The translations under genes were made by a program, and so were the position numbers. From Leptobrachium leishanense (Eukaryota > Chordata > Amphibia > Anura > Megophryidae): a stretch of DNA of 64,000 bases. The DNA is taken from assembly GCA_009667805.1 (NCBI GenBank), contig CM019064.1, forward strand, positions 75,328,400 to 75,392,399. The letters run 5' to 3'. Below, in pieces: positions 1 through 14,765 of the stretch. Numbering within the stretch: the stretch's first letter is position 1; the number at the start of each line of letters is the position of its first letter. Below the pieces are notes generated by a model. That model worked only from the letters and a program-made list of their open reading frames with translations, searched no databases and was not told the origin of the DNA.

Positions 1-433
<433 letters not shown>

Positions 434-489
434 CTAAAAAGGAAGAAATGGGTCAGCACCAGTTCATTACAAAAACATGAACATGGAAG

Positions 490-960
490 CACCATAAAAT
501 ATATATCTTTATTGAAAACCACTGCCACAATACAAAGAAAACCAAATCTGAACATAATCATTGCACTTCAATATATAAAATCACAGGAAAATAAATATCT
601 GAAACCATATGATGGGTGCACGGAACACCAAAAGTGCATATATGTGTACTAGCCCATGGGAAAAAACCTCTGAGCTACCCAATTTAAATGGACCACCAAA
701 AAACCACACTATAACACTATAGATGGTACAAGCAGTTAGTTAAGCATAAAAAAGAGCAACATAGCCATACAATGATGTGGCGACACATAAAACAAAATAA
801 CCACAAAAAAAGAAAAAATGCAATAGAAACCAGGGGAAACCTGCAGAGCAACAAGACAGGAGAGAACAGTCACCCAACGTTTCGGTCCTACAGACCTTTG
901 TCAAGTTTGTAGTATCACCAGCTCGTGGCATAGACTTTGCACACTTCCATTTACACTCTG
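490..960 (-). repeat. Interspersed repeat with CCGAAACGTTGGG phrase
   Basis: Read on the minus strand, 860-910 contains ACAAAGGTCTGTAGGACC followed by GAAACGTTGGG. Phrases of this type (a short imperfect hairpin ending in CCGAAACG) recur in interspersed elements of frogs and fish; a related phrase sits at 57058-57100 in this window. The surrounding 0.4 kb is probably one unit, but I see no clear ends or target duplication. The family is not identified. Confidence 0.35.
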
Positions 961-2618
961 CAGGCTAGTCTGACACCTCGTAGCATAATTAACAGGGATG
1001 CGAGACAAAGGAAATATGCTTTCTATGCCTCTGCCAGCCCAGCGAGGGTTTCTGAAGAAACCTGAATATCAAAAAAAAAAACACCAGGCATGTGGAATAA
1101 GCAGAAAAAAAATATAAAAATCAGATTTTTGTTTTTGACACACTAACCACATATCCCATAGGGATAATCAATATAATTCACAGCCATTATATAGATTGGT
1201 TCACATTGCAGCAGACATTGTAATGGGTTTCAGTTTCTTTGTGATTCCTGCGAAGCACCCAACTCTCAGCAAATGTAAACTACATATAAAGAGCTAAATA
1301 CAGCCAGAGACGCGGATCTATGTGCCAATAAAAAGGCTACAATTATATTAACATACAATAGCTTAACTACAAGAATTATTATGAAAAACTGGGGGCTTCT
1401 CTGTAAGCCATGAATAGAAAGGTACAAACCAGTGACTGATCACTGCTTCATCACTACTTTACATCAAAACCCATAACATCATCAGCTATGAAGCAACACA
1501 TCTCCCCCACCACCCTTTGGAAACACATTTACAGACATGCCAAGAATATACACATTGCTCTCCACTGTACAGAAATACATACTCCTACAAATACACACAA
1601 AAACACAAGACTTTGAAGCCAGATGGTGGTCGCTGCAGGGGCTCTATCAAGATGTGACAATATGGAGTCCGAGATTACCATGTCGGATGGCTGTGAGTAT
1701 CCCTTGAAACATTCCCTTAGTGGGGGTTACTGGGATATGTAGTGCAGCACCAGCAGCAATTCCATTCATCAGAGCAAAAGCAATGAATTGCTGTGTAAGC
1801 TGAAATCAGTCACACATGCCAAGGCTCTAGCAACTTACACAAAGCTATGATTGACAGGGCTGGGCTCTGGTACAGATGAACAGAGAGGATGGAAACATGT
1901 GATTCAAAGCACTAGATGTCCACAGAAAAGCCCCCCCATTAAGCAGCTCTACAAATCACTGCAGCAGCAAGGATCTGTGTGTAGGGAGACAGGAATACAG
2001 TACTGCCAGACATGAGGTGGCAAGGATCATCACGGGCACGGTGCTTTGAAAGCTCCCGGATGCAGCTAGAGAGGGGATTCTTTATATACACAGACGCTTT
2101 CTCTCTTCAAATGGAGAGAAAAATATAATTTAAATAGAGTATTGCAATATACCACCATAAGCGGCAGTGTTTGTCAAAGTTGCAAACACCAGTGAACAGC
2201 GACGTTTCAACAATTTTTAATGCTGACGAACACCAGTGTTTCACACAAAATTAAAACGGATGCAACTCCTGCCACGGTTTAGACTACACTTTTATGAAAT
2301 ATCCATGTGTTTCGTTACAACAAAGTTGATATTCACTGTGTTTGCCAAAATCTGCGCATTAAAATAGCACAGTTTTAACAGGGCCTCAGTAAAAGGAGCG
2401 CACGTTCAGCATCAACCTGTTAGTGATCATGCCAGAGCCCCCCACACATTGATGCCGATCTGTAATCCTGGAGCATTGATCTGCACTCTGCACTTTGTGA
2501 GCACACGTCACACAAGCTCACAGACAGGCGGCACAGGGAGTCCGAGTTTCCTTCAGTGAAAGGGAGTAGGATGTGGGCTCCTTGCTGCAAACTCCATTAA
2601 ACCATGCATAATAATATG

Positions 2619-3257
2619 TAGGGATAGACAGTTTGTTGGTGGCCGATAATCAGGAAATTACCGGTACCGATATTGTCGATAATTGGACAAGTGGGCTCAC
2701 TGCAGCCGCAACACGCAAGGTACCATAGAACAGTTCTGATCCAGGGCTTCTCCCACAGCAGGTTGTCAGCCGTGAAGTAGGACGTCCCCTGCCCCCTGAC
2801 AGTATTGTGCATGAGTGTGATGACAGCAGAAATGGGCCTTCCTCCCATCTGGCAGGGAATTCCCTATATAGGAGATGAGGGGGACCAATAGACCCTCTGT
2901 ATTTCTGGTACCCATTTCCTACAGCAGAAGTTTGCATCCTTGGACCTCCAGATATTTTTAGAACTACATTTCCCATGAAGCTCCAAGAACATAATGAGCA
3001 GCTGAGCATCGTGGCAGATGTAATTCAAAACATCTGGAGCCCCATGGATGCCGACCCCTAATATGCAGGGTCATAGAGGCATTAATGCAAAGGCCAGAGT
3101 CTAGACACTGCCATATGGTTTGTAACGTCGGATTTGTGTTGATTTTTTCACCAAACTTTAAAATGAATTACAGAATATCGGCTATCAACCAGAAAGGGTG
3201 CCGATAATCGGAACCAGTATCGGCCTGAATTTTTTTCTTTTATAATCGGTCTATCTA
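2619..3257. mobile_element. hAT-like non-autonomous element, GGGATAGACCGATA family (copy 1)
   Basis: The left end TAGGGATAGACAG and right end CGGTCTATCTA form degraded terminal inverted repeats. The interior is rich in CCGATA and TATCGG words next to both ends, as in the copies at 13036-13764 and 43493-45727. The middle contains a GGACCTCCAGATAT...AACTACATTTCCCATGA block shared with those copies. No convincing target duplication remains here, so the hAT assignment rests on the 13036 copy, whose flanks match at 7 of 8 bases. Confidence 0.6.
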
Positions 3258-3634
3258 CATATGCAGGACAAGACAAGCACGCTTGCTAAAGCGGTCCTTT
3301 TACATTATCCATAGAAGACGGCTGCAAGTAGAACAGGATTTATCCTGCATACAACACGTGTAAAAGGGATGCTCCAGGTTTAAAAGGCATCCCCCCCAAT
3401 CCCCTTTAAACAATTAAAACTCAGATTAATCTCCATATATAAATCCTCCGATAAACAAAGGAAAACGTTCTACCATAAAGGCACTGTATGCCCCCCCCCC
3501 CAAGTAACTGAAACCCTGCCGTCATGTCCGGAGCATTGCGCTTCCAGGTTGGTCATTCTTAGAGAAGCATTAACAGCCGGCTTCTAAGAGGAACACAGGA
3601 TGCCGGGGATACGGGAACGAGTCACAGCCATTAA

Positions 3635-3940
3635 GGCCGGGTGCACACAGGACGTTTTCTTTAACGCACATTACGTGCGTTAAAGAAAACCAGCGTCGCA
3701 CTCGACACCCGCCACCCCCCCCCCTTGCGTGATCTTCCATAGGAGGATAGTTGAGCCCCGTCGACGCGAATCCTAGCGCATCATCACTGTCGATGCGCTA
3801 GGATGTGTGTCGACGGGGCTCCGCTATCCTCCTATGGAAGATCACGCAAGGGGGGGGGGGTGGCAGGCGTCGAGTGCGACGCTGGTTTTCTTTAACGCAC
3901 ATAATGTGCGTTAAAGAAAACGTCCCGTGTGCCCCCGGCC
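3635..3940. mobile_element. Foldback (whole-element palindrome) MITE, TAA target duplication
   Basis: The 306 bp element is essentially one long hairpin. The left end GGCCGGGTGCACAC pairs with the right end GTGTGCCCCCGGCC. Arms of about 145 bp carry matching blocks (CTTTAACGCACATTA, GATCTTCCATAGGAGGATAG, GCGCTAGGAT) around a small central loop near 3785. It is flanked by TAA on both sides. The 3-bp TWA duplication fits PIF/Harbinger-type insertion; the superfamily call is inference. It lies in intron 5. Confidence 0.8.
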
Positions 3941-5720
3941 TAAGGGAGCCTCATAACAGCATTATAACAACGTCTGCCCACAGTGTAGCGAGCTCAGTAT
4001 GGGAGAAATAAAGTCAAATGAGTGGGATAGTGGCAAAAGCCGGAGCAATTCTACAAGAATTAACCTGACGTGGAAAACATTTTGTCTATGACGCAGGAGA
4101 ACCACCGTAACCAACACACCAGGCTGAGAAGGTTTATACGCGTCGAATGACACTTCACATGGGGAGGAGAGTGAAAAACCTAAAACATATTTAGTGTTAT
4201 TTGGTTTATAAATTTGTGCCAGTTTAATGTTCAGCAAAATCAAATACACAAAAGCAAAGTTCCATTAGCACATATACAAACTCCAAGGAGATACAAAAAT
4301 ATAAGAAAACATGTAACTAATGATGAAATGATGCGGTGTCATGCGTCCTGTATTTTTAATATAAATATATAATCAATATAAAAAATTTCAAAACACAAAT
4401 ACATAAACCGATTCACTTCTATAAAAGGAGAAAAATACAATAGAAACCTTATAGAGTTCAAACAAGTAAGTCTTTAACTTTCTACATCAGAGCTGAATTT
4501 ATTTTCCAAAATCCTTAAAAAAATATGTTTTCCTCTCCTTTTTAAAAGTAAAATAAAAAAAGAAAAGATCTAATGTTTGAGTTGTATTATAATACACAAG
4601 AATAGAATAAAACTGGATAATATGAACAAAAGGTAACTCCAAGGTGCAGGATTATTTGGAGTCATTTCGCACGTCATATGCGTCAATATATTTCTGCACA
4701 GAGCATTTTGGCAGAATATATGGAGGGTTCCTCATTTTTCAATTAAGGTTATGCATAATTAGAGCGGATCCGTAATGTGTGATCTCCGATACAGAATGAG
4801 GAATCCTTGATCTTTCGGGATCTTAATTAAAAATCTGAACTAGGATTTGTCCTGTGAAAGGCAGCGCAAATGAAACAATGCATTTAAATAATTCCGATTT
4901 AAAGCAACAATGCCCATTTAAATTAAAAACGTTTTTGAACAACTGTGTTTGACTCGACCTAGTCATAACCACAAGAGAGGATTCCCTTTACATCTAAAGT
5001 GCTCTGTTCCGTCTAATTATTGAGATTCCATGCATAAATAAATCTGGATTCCATACATTATGAGAAGAATCTAACATTAATGTAAGGGGGGGGGGGGGGA
5101 GACAACAACACAGCTTGGAGCACAACGTATCATTGAAGCGGCTGCCTGCATTTGTCCCCGTTTAAGGCAAAGGAATAATAATGGGACATGCAGCCCCTCA
5201 TTCAGAGCTGGGTGGGGAAATGCAGGGAATGTGCCGCAGCTTGGCAGACATAATATCATGCACCAAACAAAGCCGGAGGACTGAAAAGGACCAAGAGACG
5301 TCTTCAACAGCAAAAGCAAGAGCGAATAAATCCCAAGTCCTTTAGCAAATGCAGAGTTTATCATAATTCCCTTTACTTTTGTTAAATGATTTGCAGCGAG
5401 ATTAACAAAAACTATTTTTCCATAAATACACACCCTACAACCAATGCATAATTATCCGAAGCTCTGCAACATTTATTTATGTAAAACGATTTTACTAGAC
5501 GCATGCCTTGACAAGGAAACCATCAGAATCACATGTGTCATCCGAAAATGTAGGCAATGACAGGGGACAAAGGTTCAATGCAAGCAATTACTGAATGCCT
5601 TCTGGATTGGCAGCCATGTGAATGAACCAAGTGTGTCCAAAATCCACATAATATGAAACGCAAAGCAGACTCGCGATGTCTGGGGATGAGGGTTACTCGT
5701 ATCAAGATTGCAACACTTAA

Positions 5721-6108
5721 CCTCCCTGTAGGTCCGAATCTGACATTTTATATGTCAGAATCGGTCCCATTTATTCTGGCCCCCTTGCGGTATGAGTGTG
5801 GCTCGGGGGTTAACTTTCAATACTGAAAGCGGTATCCCCGAGCTACACTCGGGCCGATACTTACATGTCCTGTGCTCTCTCGCTGTCCCCGCAGTCACAC
5901 TGCAGCCGATCGCGACGTCACACTTCCAGGTTCACTACTCGCAAGAAGAGATCCAGGCAGTGTGACATTGCGAGCAGCTGGAGGAGACTGCGAGGATCAG
6001 CGAAGGAGCGCAGGACATGTAAGTATCCAGCCCGAGTGTGGCTCGGGGATACTGCTTTCGCTACAAAAAGTTAACCCCGAGCCACACTCGGGAATACCGT
6101 CAGGGAGG
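5721..6108. mobile_element. piggyBac-like MITE (TTAA flanks)
   Basis: The element is bounded by TTAA at 5717-5720 and 6109-6112. Its termini are CCTCCCTGTAGG on the left and CGTCAGGGAGG on the right. Long subterminal inverted repeats carry GTGTGGCTCGGGG. TTAA duplication with C-rich 5' termini is the piggyBac hallmark; no transposase is present. A diverged relative of its right half is at about 20225-20413. Confidence 0.7.
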
Positions 6109-7545
6109 TTAAAAGCAAAAATCCTAACTAGGGTATGAAATGCAAAAATGTCACTCAAGGTATAAAATAAAAATGCTGTCATTGAACGGCTGAAGGAAGT
6201 TTGTGAGCAAGTTCTTTAACATTGAAAAAGTGAGCCAGAGACCGGTTATCTACACATTTACAATTACAGTGAAGGTTCCATTGTTTTAGGTTTGCATTTC
6301 AACCCAGCGCTAATCTCCTGGCAATTGCAGTTTATAATGGCATAATGCAACACGTCTAACCTGTCAAAAGGGACCCAGCGCAGCCCCTACGGCCTTAAGG
6401 CGAACTATCAATACCACCTTTCAAATAGCCAAAATGTAGCCCACAGCCCCAGTCAGAGGCTTCCCTTACTACTGCTGTTGCTTTGCTATATTCCCATAAT
6501 CCCTTCTGTGCAGCATTTTATTCTGTAGCACAATAATGCCGCTCACTGCAGAGACAGCTCAAATCGGGAAACTTAATACTTCAAAAGGAAGAGCATCCCA
6601 CTGATCAGAGTACAAGTTAAAGAGGACAGAGCATTCAAAAGAATTGAAAAAGAACTTCTGGAACCACCATGGAAAGAAATCTAGTGCCCACAATCAATAG
6701 GAAAGCTTTGTTTTTACTGTATCCCATAAAGACAACAAAAAATAAAACTGATGTATTCCATTGACATAATCAGACCCTTTCCAATGACAATTTTAATGTT
6801 AAAGCCTGTCTCCCATTTCTCTGGATCATCTGTAAGATGTGGCTACACTGGAGTCCACCTGCGGCAAATTCAAATGACTGGATATGATTGGAAAGGTTCA
6901 CGTTTGTCTTTATAAAAAGGTCTCAGCACTGAGGCCATAATGTTAAAGGAGCTGCCTCCAGAGCTCACAGGCAGGACTGGGCCAAGTCGTAAATAATATG
7001 GCAAGGCTACGAAAATATTGGCTGCAATGAAGGCTGCCAAAAGCACACTGAAAACCATAATTCTTAAACCGGAGGTTTGGTAGAACCAGGACTTGTCTTT
7101 GAGCTGGCTGCCCGGCCAAACTGAGCAATCAGAAAGACCTTAATAAGAGAGGTGACTAAGAATCCATTGGGCAACTCTAGGTGAGTTCCGGGGATATGTG
7201 AACATGGGATAAACCTGCAGAAGGGCAACCATCACTGCAACACTATCGGGCCAGATTGGTCAGACAGAAGCCTCCCCTCACTGCAAGACACATGAAAACC
7301 CACTTAGATAGGTGAATCTTCAGGCATTAACCATTCCAACAAGGCAATGACCCAATACAAAGAGCAAAGACCATGGAAAAGTGGCTAGCACACAAAAAAA
7401 CTGCACCAGTCTTGTAAGAGAGATGGGCATTATTTGACCTGCACCAGATTGGTGAGAATATATCAAGGTACAAGGGGCAATGTACCATTTATATAATATA
7501 CATTTTAAAATACTGACAGCACAATAAAAAACATTAGTGTCCTCA

Positions 7546-7917
<372 letters not shown>

Positions 7918-8140
7918 TCAAAACCAAAATTTTCTAAATTGTTCTATTAGAGAGGATAAGGTCTCTCAAACTGAATCCCGTGGACCTCTATTTGCCCTCC
8001 ACATTAAATCCCATTAGATAGGACACGAGTGTTGTACAGTAAGCACCATTAAAAAGGACAGTCAGATATCTTAAAGTGCCTTAAACCCAAACTAATAATG
8101 CCTTAAAAAAAAGTTGACATTTTTAGATTTGCATTAAAGA

Positions 8141-9561
8141 CAGGGGTGTGGACATTTAAGAAAAATCTACTTGTCCAACGGACTACGTGGTAGTCCAATC
8201 TACTTGTCCCTCAGGACGATCTACTTGACCTGATAAGAAAAATAATTTCAACAAAATAGTGTTTAGAGGTCTTTATTCATAACAGCGTGCACATAATTTG
8301 AGTTAGAATGCAAGCTGTATTAATTAAATACTTATAAATTACTGCCAATTTAATCCGAATAGTATCATGCCCAGATAAATATATACAGACCAGATCATGC
8401 ACACTCAAGATAGAGAATCCAGCCCAAATCAGGCCCACAGATATATATATCAGACCAGATAATGCCCACAGCTATAGACCTCAGACCAGATAATGCCCAC
8501 AGCTATAGTCCTCAGACCAGATAATGCCCACAGCTACAGACCTCAGACCAGATAATGCCCACAGCTACAGACCTCAGACCAGATAATGCCCACAGATATA
8601 GACCTCAGACCAGATAATGCCCACACTACTGCAAAGAGGAGCAGTTACTTTACGTGGCGTGTAAAAAATACGTTTATCTGTTAGTGCACTCTCTGGCTAC
8701 AATAAATGGTCACTGCGTTTACAAAGAAGCGATGTCCTGGGACGGCAACTTAAAAAGAAACAAAAAAACACACACATACAAAATGTATGGCCATAAACCC
8801 CATTTTCACTCTGCAGAGGCCTGCACACTCCCAGAACACACACACCCAGAACACGTTATTTCTCAAAGAATAGAGAAAGAGAAAAAAGCACCCTGCATGA
8901 ATATAAACATTCTAAACCAGGGACATCAAACGCTAAGGAAGAGGGACACCGGAGTGGTTTAATTATAGAGTAGAGGTCTTCCCTCTGCCATGAAGGTTGA
9001 CAATCAGGTCGTGGTGGACAGACCTCTGATCAGCTTCAGCCAGCTTAACAGAATCGGAGAGTATAAAGCCTCTCAAGGGGTGTCCACGGGTTGAAGCAGT
9101 TAACTCTGAAGAGACCCAGTGCTCCTGCACCTCGGTTTGGCAGAGTGTGGGCTTGCCACGTTTATGCCTATTGTCACAGGGGTGGCACCAACACTCTTCC
9201 AGCCCAGTGACGACACACCAACAGGAAAATCACCAGAGAAGACGACAATGTATGAGACAATGTAGGTGGGAGAGATCTACAGCACACGGAGCAAGCGCCG
9301 TGTGCCGCAGCTCCTGCCCCTCCCCTCAACACGCCACTCAGTGAGAGGAAGGAACGTCCGTGAGTGGGCGTTCCTTCCACTCTCTGCGCTCCGTGTACAA
9401 AGCGCGATCCTCCTGTGGAGGATTGCGCTTTGTATCCCGACGGAGCCGGGAGCAGTCCGGCGGGCTTCTTGCCTGCCGGACTGCATCTCAAAAATATTTA
9501 CTTGTCCGGCGCCCGGATCTTCATGTCCCGGGCGTTGGTCGATAGGATTCCCACACCCCTG
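8141..9561. mobile_element. hAT-like element, CAGGGGTGTGG termini
   Basis: The termini CAGGGGTGTGGACATTTAAG and GGATTCCCACACCCCTG form inverted repeats whose outer 11 bases match, typical of hAT ends (CAGGG). Subterminal words ACTTGTCC recur near both ends (8168-8226 and 9501-9507). A GC-rich inverted segment lies at about 9290-9480. The interior holds a 31-bp tandem repeat, listed separately. No exact 8-bp duplication is visible: the flanks are ATTAAAGA and AAAGATTA. No transposase domain is recognised. Confidence 0.65.
8430..8626. repeat. 31-bp tandem repeat, about six copies
   Basis: The unit contains CTCAGACCAGATAATGCCCA followed by CAGMTATAGAC and repeats with a 31-bp period. Point variants (CTATAG/CTACAG/ATATAG) distinguish copies. 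Diverged starting copies extend left to about 8380. It lies inside the hAT-like element 8141-9561 in intron 4. Confidence 0.85.
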
Positions 9562-9982
9562 AAAGATTATATAACATCATATGGAAAACTGCTTCTGAAG
9601 AGACCTCTTGAAAAACTCACATTTGTTCGTTCGCATTTTGACTCGAAAATATACTTGAACATTTTAAGCAGCTGAAAGAAGTTGCTTGTACAAAAAATGT
9701 ACCAAGTACACAGAATGTACGTTTACAAATACAAAGTGACAAGGTAATGCCAAACACATAATGGGCCCATTTGACAATTATTCATTCCCTATATGTAGTT
9801 TTACTATCACATAGTAAAAAAAGGGAGTTATTCTCTGTTAAAGTTAACTGGGCAAATAGCGGCTGCGATAGCTCAAGGGATGAGATACCATACAGATCTT
9901 TTAAGGCCAATGCAACTATCCACCCCCTGGAACCGCATTTTAAGAACCTGAAGTAAAATCCAACCTCCAAAGATCAGTTTAC

Positions 9983-10057
9983 CTTTTTTTGTAATCTGAT
10001 AACAGATGTCCATTTCTTTTCGAGGAGACCAGCATATTTCTTGTCTAACTCTTCATT
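9983..10057 (-). CDS. pafah1b1: PAFAH1B1 (LIS1) exon 4, codons 40-64
   Basis: This 75 bp phase-0 exon encodes NEELDKKYAGLLEKKWTSVI followed by RLQKK, the linker after the LisH motif and the start of the dimerising coiled coil. All 25 residues match the vertebrate LIS1 sequence as I recall it. The acceptor is CCTAATTTCAG and the donor GTAAACTG after codon AAG. Confidence 0.96.
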
Positions 10058-11662
<1,605 letters not shown>

Positions 11663-12003
11663 TCATGAAACAAAAAACTATTGCAATTATAACAAACAGC
11701 ATCATTCCTACTAGCAATAATGCCACATTAATCGTGAAACTAAATCCACACTTCACTTGTTCATAACATTTGTGCTTCCCATCAGCTGTACATGGATTAG
11801 GGGCTCGCAGCTCTTCTGGCAGTCTGTGGGCAAATCAGAATTGGCACAATTCCCCTTTAATGGCCACGCTGCACTCTGTAATATCCCGGTGTCCATTAAC
11901 AGAACTGCAGGGGAAGTAGAGATTTATTCTCTCCAATATTACCAAGCCATTTCTGAGCAAGTGTAACGCTTATCCAGCGCCATGTTTAGAGCGCAAGACA
12001 CTT

Positions 12004-12100
12004 TACTATCGAGGACGCACAGATACTAGTATCGATGCCGATACCGGCATTTGCATGAGCACTTGTGCAAATGACCCAGACACTTATACCAGAAGACAGC
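12004..12100 (+). repeat. Truncated left end of the TAGGGATGCACCGATA hAT-like family
   Basis: The segment GACGCACAGATACTAGTATC followed by GATGCCGATACCGGCATTTG and GAGCACTTGTGCAAATG reproduces the first 80-90 bases of the elements at 44450 and 12287. No right end is found nearby, so this is a remnant. Confidence 0.55.
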
Positions 12101-12286
12101 AAATTATGGGCTAGAGTCCAAGGTTTAATTTTTCCAAGTCATTTGTCATTGTTACAACGATCAGCTTCTGGACTGACAGGCATGCTTTAGGTGGGAAAAT
12201 GCTTTCAAAATAAGGTGTTTCATGACCCGCATGTGTTTTAATCAGAAACCAACCCTACAAAATTTGATTAATACCCATATTATAGG

Positions 12287-12821
12287 TAGAGATGCACCGA
12301 TACTGGTATCAGTACCAATAGCTGGCATTTACAGTTTGTGCAAATGCCCCTGATACTTTAAGCCAGCACTAGGCGTTATCTGAGGGGCTGAGGACTAGGG
12401 AAAAGACCGATATTTATTTAGGGCCGATACCGGTTATCCTTTCCGGCTGCTACTAAATATCTGCACCAGATATCGGTTAACTTAACACTTTCCACCACGT
12501 GACGATCCATGTCGTCTGCACGGCGGGTGGCCCTTGAAGACACGTGGTGTACTGGTACACCCCGCTGACTTTAATGAGCTGCCTCGTCCCCTCTCTGCAG
12601 CCAGAGCGCCATTGGCTGCAGAGAAACAGGCAATACGCCTTGTCGGCATTAACCCCCACCCAACACCCACCCATTGTTAAGGAGTTAAAGTTGTGAAAAA
12701 CAAACCTGACATTAGGCCATTAACAGAATGATCTGAGAGTACCTGGAAGAGCAGGAGTACTTGTACGCTAAAAAAAAAATAAAAAAAAAAAAAAAAAAAA
12801 AATGGTATCTGTGCATCCCTA
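12287..12821. mobile_element. hAT-like MITE, TAGAGATGCACCGATA end, with nested insertions
   Basis: The left end TAGAGATGCACCGATACTGG and right end GGTATCTGTGCATCCCTA are inverted repeats of the same family as 44450-45396. The interior is replaced from about 12400 by a second repeat rich in CCGATA/ATATCGG words, which itself holds a TTAA-flanked element (12486-12684). A poly-A run at 12770-12801 lies just inside the right end. No matching flanking 8-mer is seen. Confidence 0.6.
12486..12684. mobile_element. piggyBac-like MITE nested in hAT-like DNA
   Basis: A 199 bp segment lies between TTAA at 12482-12485 and TTAA at 12685-12688. The left end CACTTTCCACCACG and the interior GGTGGCCCTTGAAG resemble the element at 42493-42828 (CCCTTTCCCATCG, GGTGGGCCTTGAAG). 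The right terminus is degraded. It is nested within 12287-12821. Confidence 0.5.
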
Positions 12822-13035
12822 ACGGTTACAGAGAAAAAAATACCTCTATTGTAACCGCAATAGACTTTGAACCCTCATCTACTCCTTCTGGATCACCAAA
12901 TAATGGCAGGGGACGTTTCATTGATGAAAGCATCACCTGACATTTGAATTTCTCTCACTGGATCCAAATCTATCATGGATCAGATTTTACTAAAACATCT
13001 GGCAACAGATCATAGACTTGAAAATTAATATGAAC

Positions 13036-13764
13036 GAAGGATAGACCAATATTTTTTCCAGAGTAGTTAGCTGATCTGTACATTTAAAGATGGGGGGGGG
13101 GGGAGAGAGAGACACACCACACATCTGACATCATGCCATGAACTGATCAAGTTTAATACAATTTTAACCATTGCACTATGACCATTTCATTTATTTGGTT
13201 TAATAAACAGTTTGTGTTTGTTTTACACAAAACACCATGGCCATGTTCAGACTCTTGCCTTTGAATTGACACCTCATATGACCCTGTAGTTCAGGGGTCA
13301 GTAACCCTGGCCACACAGATGTTTTGGAACTACGTCATCTCCCATGACACTCAGCTACTCCTTAGCTTCTTAGAGTCTCATGGGAAATCTAGTTCCAGAA
13401 CAACTAGACCGTCAAGGCTGGTGATCCTACTGTGGGGCATACAGCACCTGAAATACAGGAGACCAAAAAGATGCCAGATGGGAGGAAGCCCCATTTCAGT
13501 GGTCTTCTCATTCATTCATTCATTCATGCACAGTACCATAAGTCCCCCCCCACTCAATCCCCCCCCCCACTCACAGGACAACCAAGTTGTCGCCCTACTT
13601 TGGAGTGACAAATCAGCAGCAGTCTGTGGGACACCACATGTTCCAGTTGCAGTGTGCCAACTAGGCCAATTATCGGCAATTAAAAGGCCGATACAGATTG
13701 TCAGTAATTTCCTGATTAACATCCACAGATAAAATCGGTGAAGCCAATAATCAGTCTAACCCTA
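13036..13764. mobile_element. hAT-like MITE, GGGATAGACCGATA family (copy 2)
   Basis: The left end GAAGGATAGACCAATAT and right end AATCAGTCTAACCCTA are diverged inverted repeats. The flanks ATATGAAC (13028-13035) and ATATGAAT (13765-13772) match at 7 of 8 positions, which supports an 8-bp hAT-type duplication. The interior includes the CAGGGGTCAGTAACCCTGG...AACTACGTCATCTCCCATGA block and CCCC runs. It lies in intron 2. Confidence 0.65.
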
Positions 13765-14765
13765 ATATGAATAGGACAATATGGGTTCAGGCATCAGGTT
13801 TCCACAGTGTAAAACAATATCCCAATGTCCAAAATATACCTCCCTGCCAGAAAACAAAACATTAGATCAGATGGCATTTCTGACGTCATCACGCCTATGT
13901 GCAATGAAGTTAGTTTACGGGGATAGGTGCAGCAGGCAGCTGACATCCTAGTTGCCAGCCCCCTGCGGCAGAAGACCGCGATTGGTGCTAGACGGGCACC
14001 AAGCTACAGAACTTCACAGTTGGGCTGGAGAAGTCCTATGCAACTCAGCAGAGGAGCATCTACCCTGCCAGTAGGTGCTGGTACCGACACGTATGGTCAG
14101 GAAAAAAAAAACCCAGGTCACCTGCAATATCAGCAATGTAGCATGCCGATACAGATAATGCAAAATATCGGCCCCTGATTATATGTAGTACCGAGAATCT
14201 GTCAAAACCTACTAAATAGCCACATCCATTGAATCCCCAAAAATTTAAGTTTGCAAAACGTTGGTAAAGTTACAGTGACTGTATAATGACGTGTGCACTT
14301 CAGTGTGCAAATGTGAGCCATTAGCAGAAAGCCCTTGATTTTGGTCAGTTAAGCAGTGGACCAATTGAAACACTACTGGAGTCCATCAAGCACAAACCCA
14401 GCCTTTCCTCCAGCTCAGAGTGGTCAAAGTCCGCTCACTCGCCTCCTTCCAGCTGTTGCCTCCTTTTACTGTGGCCATGGAAACCAGAGGCAACACATGC
14501 TGCGTTAGTCCATTCAATGGCACTTTGTTGCAAATAGGCTCAGAAATTACAGGCTCCTAAATTAGCTGCATAGTTTGATTTAGAGCACAGATCTCAAACT
14601 CCAAGAAGTGACGTTTGCTACAATTTACCGAATCCTATGAATGCCAAAGATAGCCAAAGAATCATGGGAATTGTAGTTCAGAAACATCTGGGGGAAGCCA
14701 GAGTTATCAAACACGTAGCAGTGCAGTGAGCTGGCCTGGCGCACTGAGTTTTCATCAGAAGATAC

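Noticed and set aside
2597..3009. Overlapping ORFs of 83-119 codons
   Set aside because: They lie inside an hAT-like repeat and match no family I recognise; composition is that of the repeat.
12770..12803. Poly-A tract as a retrogene or SINE tail
   Set aside because: It sits inside the right end of an hAT-like element with no upstream retro-sequence; a simple expansion is enough.
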